Assembly: GCF_004342005.1 (NCBI RefSeq)
Contig: NZ_SMBX01000007.1
Span: 1 to 64,000 of the forward strand
Reading direction: 5' to 3'
Source of the DNA: Paracandidimonas soli
Lineage (GTDB): Bacteria > Pseudomonadota > Gammaproteobacteria > Burkholderiales > Burkholderiaceae_B
DNA: 64,000 nt
Shown here: piece by piece, positions 58,515 through 64,000 of the stretch
Numbering within the stretch: position 1 is the first letter of the stretch
Layout: every line of letters starts with the position of its first letter
Translations under genes and position numbers: made by a program
The notes under the pieces: generated by a model
Seen by the model: only the letters and a program-made list of their open reading frames with translations
Database searches by the model: none
What the model was told of the DNA's origin: nothing

Positions 58515-59165
58515 ATGCTTGCTCTGAGCACCAAAGACGGCCAACGCATCTCGGCCTTTAGAGCGGGGGAAGGCAATCGGTACGGCCTGATCCTGCTTCA
58601 GGAAATTTTCGGCATCAACGCCCATATTCGCGATACCGCCGAGCACTTCGCATCGGAAGGCTACGACGTCATCGCCCCCGCGCTGTTCGACCGCGTCGAA
58701 CCCAACGTGGAACTGGACTATTCCCCGGAATCCATCCAGCGCGGACTGGCGCTGCGCGCCAAGATCCCGCTGGAACACACCCTGCTCGACATCGAAGCCG
58801 CCATCGGGGCGCTCGAAGGGAAATCCGCCGCCATTGTCGGCTATTGCTGGGGCGGCGCGCTTGCATGGCAGTCCGCCTGCAAGCTCCCGGGCCTCAAGGC
58901 CGCCTCATGCTGGTACCCCGGCGGCATAGTCAAGGCGAAAGACCTCGCGTCCCAAATCCCGGTACAAGTCCATTTCGGCAAGACAGACACTTCGATCCCC
59001 ATGAACGAAGTAGCCGAATTCCAGCAAGCCCAGCCTGAAGTCGAGGTATTCCTGTATGACGCGGGACATGGGTTCGGCTGCGACCAACGGGGATCGTTCG
59101 ACCAGCAAGCCTACGCCCTCGCCCGCGAGCGGACGCTTGAGTTTTTCTCCAAGGTTCTAGCATAA
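58515..59165 (+). CDS. Dienelactone hydrolase family protein
   Basis: The 216-residue alpha/beta hydrolase has the family triad: C111 (VGYCWGG), D158 (GKTDTSIP) and H185 (DAGHGFGC), plus E30 (LLQEIFG) that primes the cysteine. Classical members open dienelactones in aromatic degradation. No other aromatic-pathway genes are nearby, so the substrate is unknown. The ATG at 58515 follows GGGAGA; earlier in-frame starts would cross the palindromes. Confidence 0.85.
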   Translation: MLALSTKDGQRISAFRAGEGNRYGLILLQEIFGINAHIRDTAEHFASEGYDVIAPALFDRVEPNVELDYSPESIQRGLALRAKIPLEHTLLDIEAAIGALEGKSAAIVGYCWGGALAWQSACKLPGLKAASCWYPGGIVKAKDLASQIPVQVHFGKTDTSIPMNEVAEFQQAQPEVEVFLYDAGHGFGCDQRGSFDQQAYALARERTLEFFSKVLA

Positions 59166-59514
59166 CGACCTCCGGAACCAGGGGCATCGCAGATGCGATC
59201 AAGCCCTGGCCCGGACACCGAACCAGCAGAAAGAAACAGGAGCGAACCACAGCAAAGATGTGCATGCGGTTCGAATCTTCCCAATGCCCCAAAGGCGCGG
59301 CCCTGTGCCGACCGGGCGCCGCTGCCGCAAGTTCACAGAAACAACCCCGCAGGCCACAAAACAGCCCCCGAAAAACAACACCCTTGCCAGCCAGATGTAA
59401 CAGCAAACTTCTATCCAGCCTCAGGACGCACTATCCTGCATCAAAATAACAACGCAAATCTCATCCAATCCGCGCAACAGATACAATAGGCCACTTGTTA
59501 CCAACATATCGCCC
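59166..59514 (+). promoter_or_regulatory. 349-base gap upstream of mlaF
   Basis: No gene is recognised here. A possible -10 hexamer TACAAT is at 59482-59487, about 28 bases before the mlaF ATG, without a clear -35. The GGTTCGAATC string at about 59261 resembles a tRNA T-loop, but the flanking bases do not pair. Confidence 0.35.
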
Positions 59515-60351
59515 ATGACTGTATCAGACGCCACGCCACCGTCCGACTCCATCCTGCGCTTCACCGGCGTATCCCTGGGGTATGGAGACTTCACCGTCCT
59601 GCGCGACATCAGCCTCGATGTCCGGCGCGGCCAGGTAGTGGCCATGATGGGCGGCTCCGGCTCCGGCAAGACCACATTGCTGCGCGGCGCCACCGGCCAG
59701 ATCCGCGCCCAGGCAGGCGTCATCGAAGTCTTCGGCAACGACCTCGCCCGGACCAGTGAATCCCAGTTGCGCAGCCTGCGCCAGCGCATGGGCGTGCTGT
59801 TCCAGCAAGGCGCCCTGTTCACCGACCTGAACGTCTTCGAAAACGTCGCCTTCCCCTTGCGCGAACACACCAGACTGCCCGAAGCCGAAATCCTGCAGCG
59901 CGTCCTCGACAAGCTCGACGCCGTCGGCCTGCGCGCCGCCGCCCACCTCGGCATCTCGGAAATCTCCGGCGGCATGGCTCGGCGCGTCGCGCTGGCGCGC
60001 GCCATCGTGCTCGAACCCGAACTCATCCTGTACGACGAACCCTTCGCCGGACTGGACCCCATCTCCATGGGCATCACCGCCCAGCTCATCCGCGACCTGA
60101 CCGACCGCCTCCACTGCGCCTCCGTGCTCATCACCCACGACGTGCAGGAGTCCTTCTCCATCGCGGACATGGTCTGCATCGTCGGCCAGGGCAAAATGCT
60201 GGCGGCCGGCACGCCAGCCGACCTGTCCTCGTCCGACAACGCCTACATCCAGCAATTCATCCAGGGCAAGCCGGACGGCCCCATCGCCTTCCATTACCCG
60301 GCCACCCCGGCATTCGACGCCTGGCTCGACCAATCAGCGAGGCGCAAATGA
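59515..60351 (+). CDS. mlaF: Phospholipid ABC transporter ATP-binding protein MlaF
   Basis: The 278-residue ATPase has Walker [10 protein letters not shown] (46-54), the signature region [17 protein letters not shown] and Walker [13 protein letters not shown]. With MlaE and MlaD it moves phospholipids between inner and outer membranes to keep outer-membrane asymmetry. It overlaps mlaE by 4 bases. Confidence 0.95.
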   Translation: MTVSDATPPSDSILRFTGVSLGYGDFTVLRDISLDVRRGQVVAMMGGSGSGKTTLLRGATGQIRAQAGVIEVFGNDLARTSESQLRSLRQRMGVLFQQGALFTDLNVFENVAFPLREHTRLPEAEILQRVLDKLDAVGLRAAAHLGISEISGGMARRVALARAIVLEPELILYDEPFAGLDPISMGITAQLIRDLTDRLHCASVLITHDVQESFSIADMVCIVGQGKMLAAGTPADLSSSDNAYIQQFIQGKPDGPIAFHYPATPAFDAWLDQSARRK

Positions 60352-61133
60352 CAGCCATCGCACGCCTCATCACCGCGCTCGGACGCCTCCTGACGACCAC
60401 GCTGTACGGCCTGGGCGCCTTCACCCGCCTGCTGTTCGCCATCCTGGCGCGCAGCGGCATCGCGCTGACGCGCCCGCGCCTGGTATCACAGCAGATCCAC
60501 TTCATCGGCAACTACTCGATGGTCATCATCGCCGTCTCGGGCATGTTCGTCGGCTTCGTCCTGGGCCTGCAGGGCTACTACACCCTCAGCCGCTACGGCT
60601 CCGAAGAAGCCCTGGGCCTGCTGGTGGCACTCTCGCTGACCCGCGAACTGGGCCCCGTCGTCACCGCCCTGCTGTTCGCCGGGCGGGCCGGCACATCGCT
60701 GACCGCCGAAATCGGCCTCATGAAAGCCAGCGAACAGATTCCGGCCATGGAAGTCATGGCCGTCGACCCCATACGCCGCGTGCTGGTGCCGCGCTTCTGG
60801 GGCGGCGTCATCGCCATGCCGGTGCTGGCCGCCGTCTTCTCCGCCGTCGGCATCCTGGGCGGCTGGGTCGTCGGCGTGCAGATGATCGGTGTCGACCCAG
60901 GCTCGTTCTGGTCGCAGATGCAGGACGGCGTGGACGTGTTCAACGACGTCCTGAACGGCGTCATCAAGAGCCTGATCTTCGGCATCGTCGTCACGCTGAT
61001 CGCACTGTACGAAGGCTGGAACGCCAAGCCCACGCCCGAGGGCGTCTCCCGGGCCACGACACGCACCGTCGTCAGCGGCGCGCTGGCCGTGCTCGGCCTG
61101 GATTTCGTGCTGACGGCACTGATGTTCAACTGA
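60348..61133 (+). CDS. mlaE: Phospholipid ABC transporter permease MlaE
   Basis: The 261-residue integral membrane protein has the MlaE/YrbE marks: [21 protein letters not shown] in two parts, [18 protein letters not shown] and [21 protein letters not shown]. It forms the channel core of MlaFEDB. Start overlaps mlaF; mlaD follows after 25 bases. Confidence 0.95.
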   Translation: MTAIARLITALGRLLTTTLYGLGAFTRLLFAILARSGIALTRPRLVSQQIHFIGNYSMVIIAVSGMFVGFVLGLQGYYTLSRYGSEEALGLLVALSLTRELGPVVTALLFAGRAGTSLTAEIGLMKASEQIPAMEVMAVDPIRRVLVPRFWGGVIAMPVLAAVFSAVGILGGWVVGVQMIGVDPGSFWSQMQDGVDVFNDVLNGVIKSLIFGIVVTLIALYEGWNAKPTPEGVSRATTRTVVSGALAVLGLDFVLTALMFN

Positions 61134-61158
61134 TTAATGCAAGAACGGAAACCATCTC

Positions 61159-61626
61159 ATGGCACGTGAAAAAACCGACTTCTGGGTAGGACTGTTCGTA
61201 CTGCTGGGCATCGTGGCCCTGGTTTTCCTGGCCCTGCGCGCCGGCAACCTCAGCTCGTTCTCCTTCGCCCCCACCTACCAGGTCCAGGCCCACTTCGACA
61301 ACCTGGGCGGCCTCAAGGTGCGCGCACCGGTCAAGAGCAGCGGCGTGGTCGTGGGCCGCGTATCCGGCATCCACTTCGACAACCAGACCTTCCGCGCGGT
61401 GGCCACGCTGGACATCGAAACCCAGTACACCTTCCCCAAGGACTCCTCCGCCTCCATCCTGACCTCCGGCCTGCTCGGCGAGCAATACATCGGCCTGACA
61501 CCCGGCGGAGAGGATGAAGACCTCAAGCAGGGCAGCGAAATCAGCTACACCCAAAGCGCCGTCGTGCTGGAAGAACTGATCAGCAAATTCCTCTACAACT
61601 CCGCCGACCAAGGCGCGGCGGAATAA
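61159..61626 (+). CDS. mlaD: MCE-domain phospholipid-binding protein MlaD
   Basis: The 155-residue protein has one N-terminal transmembrane helix (about 8-28) and a single MCE domain (ARFDNLGGLKVRAPVKSSGV-like stretch at about 48-68, then GLLGEQYIGLTPGG). It forms the periplasmic hexamer that contacts MlaC. It is somewhat shorter at the C-terminus than the enterobacterial protein. Confidence 0.93.
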   Translation: MAREKTDFWVGLFVLLGIVALVFLALRAGNLSSFSFAPTYQVQAHFDNLGGLKVRAPVKSSGVVVGRVSGIHFDNQTFRAVATLDIETQYTFPKDSSASILTSGLLGEQYIGLTPGGEDEDLKQGSEISYTQSAVVLEELISKFLYNSADQGAAE

Positions 61627-61668
61627 CCCCATCGGCAACGAACAGAACCTTTTATCGCTGGAACGCAC

Positions 61669-62487
61669 ATGAACGCACAGACTCGAGAACGACGCCGCAA
61701 TCCGCTGCCCCGCCTGGCTCCCGCCGCCGCAGCCGTGCTTCTGGCCACAGGATGCGCCAGCGTGCAGAACCCTCATCCCTCCGATCCCTGGGAAGGCATG
61801 AATCGCGGCGTGCACAACTTCAACGAAACTATCGACAAAGCGCTGCTCAAGCCCATCGCCCAAGGCTACGAAGCCATCACGCCAAGGCCGGCACGCACCT
61901 GCATCAACAATATCTTCCGCAACATGGGCGACCTCTGGTCCGCCGTCAACAGCTTCGCGCAGGGGCGCGGCCACGACTTCATCAACACCCTGGGCCGCGT
62001 GCTGTTCAACTCCACCATGGGCCTGGGCGGCTGTATCGACGTCGCCTCCATGAACGGCGCCTACCGCATCGAAAACGACTTCGGCGTCACGCTCGGCGTC
62101 TGGGGCCTGGACTCCGGGCCCTACCTGGTGCTGCCCTTCCTGGGCGCCAGCACCCTGCGCGACGGAGTCGGCAATGTCGGCATGATGGCCCTGGGCGCAT
62201 CGGCCAGCACCCCCATCTTCGCAATCGATGACGTTCCCGTGCGCAATTCCATCCTCGGCCTGTACATCGTCGACGGACGCGCGGCGCTGCTGGAGGCCGA
62301 CCGCCTGGTCGACGAGACTGCGCTGGATCGCTACAGCTTCATCCGCGACGCCTATCTGCAGAAACGCAAGGCCATGGTCGAAGGCTCCGCGGCGGACGAC
62401 AACCTGCCCGACTACTCCGACGACGAAGACGACCTGCCCGCCGATTCCGGCAATGCGGCCCAGAGCCAGCCTGCCGCCGCAAACTAA
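61669..62487 (+). CDS. mlaA: Outer-membrane lipoprotein MlaA (VacJ)
   Basis: The 272-residue lipoprotein has a signal peptide with lipobox LATGC (modified C29), then SDPWEGMNRGVHNFNETIDK and the GLGGCIDVASMNG motif of the VacJ family. MlaA extracts mislocalised phospholipids from the outer leaflet. The C-terminus is an acidic Asp/Pro-rich tail. In enterobacteria mlaA is elsewhere; here it sits between mlaD and mlaC. Confidence 0.93.
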   Translation: MNAQTRERRRNPLPRLAPAAAAVLLATGCASVQNPHPSDPWEGMNRGVHNFNETIDKALLKPIAQGYEAITPRPARTCINNIFRNMGDLWSAVNSFAQGRGHDFINTLGRVLFNSTMGLGGCIDVASMNGAYRIENDFGVTLGVWGLDSGPYLVLPFLGASTLRDGVGNVGMMALGASASTPIFAIDDVPVRNSILGLYIVDGRAALLEADRLVDETALDRYSFIRDAYLQKRKAMVEGSAADDNLPDYSDDEDDLPADSGNAAQSQPAAAN

Positions 62488-62497
62488 GGAGTTCATC

Positions 62498-63148
62498 ATG
62501 CAATCACAGACCTTCCTGTCGCCTGTCCTTCATTTGCTGCGCCGCGTCGCCGCCGTCGCCCTGGTGGGCGCGGCCTGCGTCGGCCAGGCCCTGGCCCAGA
62601 ACGGCATCGACCCGCAACAACCGGCCGACGCTTTCGTCAAGGCCGTCGGCGAACGCGCCCTGGACGCCATGAAGGCGGACAACGCCGTACGCTCCGGCGA
62701 CCCCGCCGCCATCACCGAAGTCGTCAACACCTACATCCTGCCCTACGTCAACCTGGAAAAGACGACCCGCCTCGCCGCCGGCCGCCACTGGCGACAGGCC
62801 ACGCCCGATCAGCAGCGGCGCCTGGTCGAGGCTTTCAAAGGAACGCTGATCCGCACCTACAGCACCGCCTTCCGTCAGGTCACCCCGCACTCGACCCTGG
62901 TCATCCTGCCCTATCGCGGCGCCGCCGACGCCACCGATACTGTCGTCAAGTCCTCTCTGACCAAGGAACGCGGCGGCGCCCCCGTTTCCATCGACTACCG
63001 TCTGGAAAAGACGGCCGACGGCTGGAAGATCTATGATCTGAACGTGGAAAACATCTGGCTGATCCAGAACTACCGCAATCAGTTCAACCAGGAAATCAAC
63101 GCCGGCGGCATCGATGGCCTGATCAAGGCGCTGAATCGCAACGCCTGA
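62498..63148 (+). CDS. mlaC: Periplasmic phospholipid carrier MlaC
   Basis: The 216-residue protein has a signal peptide cut near QALA-QNG and the MlaC/Ttg2D fold, including TYILPYVNLEKTTRLAAGRHW and YDLNVENIWLIQNYRNQF. It ferries phospholipids between MlaA and MlaFEDB. The ATG at 62498 follows AAGGAG; the longer upstream frame overlaps mlaA and is not used. A strong terminator follows and no mlaB gene is seen. Confidence 0.93.
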   Translation: MQSQTFLSPVLHLLRRVAAVALVGAACVGQALAQNGIDPQQPADAFVKAVGERALDAMKADNAVRSGDPAAITEVVNTYILPYVNLEKTTRLAAGRHWRQATPDQQRRLVEAFKGTLIRTYSTAFRQVTPHSTLVILPYRGAADATDTVVKSSLTKERGGAPVSIDYRLEKTADGWKIYDLNVENIWLIQNYRNQFNQEINAGGIDGLIKALNRNA

Positions 63149-63171
63149 TTCGCGGCACAGCCCAACACCAG

Positions 63172-63206
63172 CGCCGCGATACGCCAATGCGTATTGCGGC
63201 GTTTTT
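63172..63206 (+). terminator. Intrinsic terminator of the mla operon
   Basis: CGCCGCGATACGC (63172-63184) pairs with GCGTATTGCGGCG (63189-63201), with one G-T pair, across a CAAT loop and is followed by five T residues. It starts 24 bases after the mlaC stop. Confidence 0.88.
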
Positions 63207-63257
63207 CCGAGCATTCCGCAGGCCAAAAGCCCGCCCTGACTGCCTGAGGTCCGAATC

Positions 63258-64000
63258 GTGAGCGATAACAACAATCCCCTGCCCCTGCCATCGCTGCCCG
63301 AATGGCGCAACTTCGTCGCCGCGACGCAGCAGTCCGCCATTTCCTTCGACCGGGCGCGCATCATCGACACCCCGGGACTGCAGCTGGACATCAGCGCCCA
63401 GCGCCATTCTCCCGAACTGACCGCCGCCGCGCAGGCCTTGCTCGACGCCCGCAATTTCGACGCCATGCGCCGGCACCTGCTGGAAGGCGGCATCGTCAAT
63501 CCCAGCGAAAAGCGCGCCGCGTGGCACTCCGCCCTGCGCGCGGCCGCCCCGGTCGGACCGATCAACGCCGAGCGCCAGCGCATGAACGAATTCATCCGCA
63601 AGGCCGACTCCGAGCGCCGCTGGCGCAACATCGTGCACATCGGCATCGGCGGCAGCGACTGGGGCGTGCGCCTGGCGGTCGGCGCCTTCGGCTACGCCGG
63701 CATGTGGCGCCAGGTCCGCTTCGTCGCCAATATCGACGGCCATGCCATCGAAGGCGGGCTGGCCGGGCTGGACCTGCGCGACACGCTGATCGTGATGGCG
63801 TCCAAATCGTTCACCACGGCCGAAACCCTGGAAAACGGCCTGCGCGCCCTGGAGCGCCTGCGCGCCGCCGGCGTCGAAGACCCCTACCAGCACGTAGTGG
63901 CCATTACCGCGCGCCCCGAGACGGCGCGCGACTGGGGCATCCCGGCCTCCCACGTATTCCGGCTGTGGGACTGGGTCGGCGGCCGATTCTCCCTCTGGTC
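63258..64000 (+). CDS. pgi: Glucose-6-phosphate isomerase (partial, truncated by the window edge)
   Basis: From the GTG at 63258 an open frame runs to the last base (247 codons plus 2 bases). It shows the phosphoglucose isomerase marks: HIGIGGSDWGVRLAVGA, MASKSFTTAETLENG and WDWVGGRFSLW at the right edge. The enzyme interconverts glucose 6-phosphate and fructose 6-phosphate. About half of the usual length is present. GAGGTC precedes the GTG at plausible distance. Confidence 0.9.
   Translation, partial: MSDNNNPLPLPSLPEWRNFVAATQQSAISFDRARIIDTPGLQLDISAQRHSPELTAAAQALLDARNFDAMRRHLLEGGIVNPSEKRAAWHSALRAAAPVGPINAERQRMNEFIRKADSERRWRNIVHIGIGGSDWGVRLAVGAFGYAGMWRQVRFVANIDGHAIEGGLAGLDLRDTLIVMASKSFTTAETLENGLRALERLRAAGVEDPYQHVVAITARPETARDWGIPASHVFRLWDWVGGRFSLW

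Noticed and set aside
59255-59300. tRNA-like GGTTCGAATC string
   Set aside because: It matches a T-loop, but the flanking five bases on each side do not pair and no acceptor stem, anticodon arm or CCA end is found.
54898-59514. Genomic island between gltD and mlaF
   Set aside because: LysR, Bug, peptidase and hydrolase genes here may be an insertion, but I see no integrase, repeats or base-composition change to support an island.

Overview
The window is a GC-rich chromosomal segment of a betaproteobacterium, most likely Burkholderiales, family Alcaligenaceae (Bordetella/Achromobacter-like). The pointers are conserved housekeeping blocks (rfaE2-ubiB-ubiJ-Tim44 gene, fmdB-DUF502-aspS, gltBD, mlaFEDAC, phoBR, ubiA), five orphan Bug (TctC-type) substrate-binding proteins, and several LysR regulators set next to small catabolic operons. 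The genus is an inference. I see no rRNA, tRNA, CRISPR array or intact insertion sequence.

Layout. 1-8.1 kb: autotransporter, FAD oxidoreductase, galE, a HigBA-like toxin-antitoxin (TA) pair, hyi plus a membrane gate protein. 8.2-11.0 kb: protein-L-isoaspartate methyltransferase-like gene, tolC-like gene, MqsRA TA pair. 11.2-17.7 kb: heptose/ubiquinone block (rfaE2, ubiB, ubiJ, Tim44 gene, ubiE), interrupted on the opposite strand by a threonine-dehydratase-like gene and the broken remains of a 'mobile mystery protein A/B' pair. 17.8-19.9 kb: phoBR. 20-22.9 kb: alpha/beta hydrolase-Bug operon with a divergent LysR gene and a clear LysR-type operator. 23-24.5 kb: HipBA. 24.6-37.8 kb: an accessory metabolic region with a Bug-molybdoenzyme operon, a LysR gene, a thiol-dioxygenase cupin, a PLP C-S lyase, a four-domain rhodanese, two tandem Bug paralogues, an Asp/Glu racemase/maleate isomerase homologue, an aspartoacylase-like deacylase and a quinone oxidoreductase. 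37.8-45.8 kb: clsB, an EEP nuclease, aspS, DUF502 gene, fmdB, Na+/H+ antiporter, ubiA. 46-48.3 kb: dadA-like gene and an uncharacterised two-gene module that looks like a TA pair. 48.7-54.9 kb: gltBD. 55-59.2 kb: LysR, Bug, M28 peptidase, dienelactone hydrolase. 59.5-63.2 kb: mla phospholipid-transport operon and its terminator. From 63.26 kb to the right edge: pgi, truncated by the window.

How the genes work together. The core genes cover ubiquinone synthesis (ubiA, ubiB, ubiE, ubiJ), outer-membrane upkeep (rfaE2, tolC, mla, clsB), nitrogen assimilation (gltBD) and phosphate sensing (phoBR). The accessory genes sit in the gaps between these blocks. They fall into LysR/Bug-linked catabolic operons and an unusual number of TA or TA-like modules: three recognised pairs, one candidate new pair and one decayed pair. 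The two most promising leads are the sulfur-flavoured cluster at 24.6-32.8 kb and the two-gene module at 47.4-48.3 kb, where one inverted repeat overlaps the ribosome binding site and another lies just upstream.
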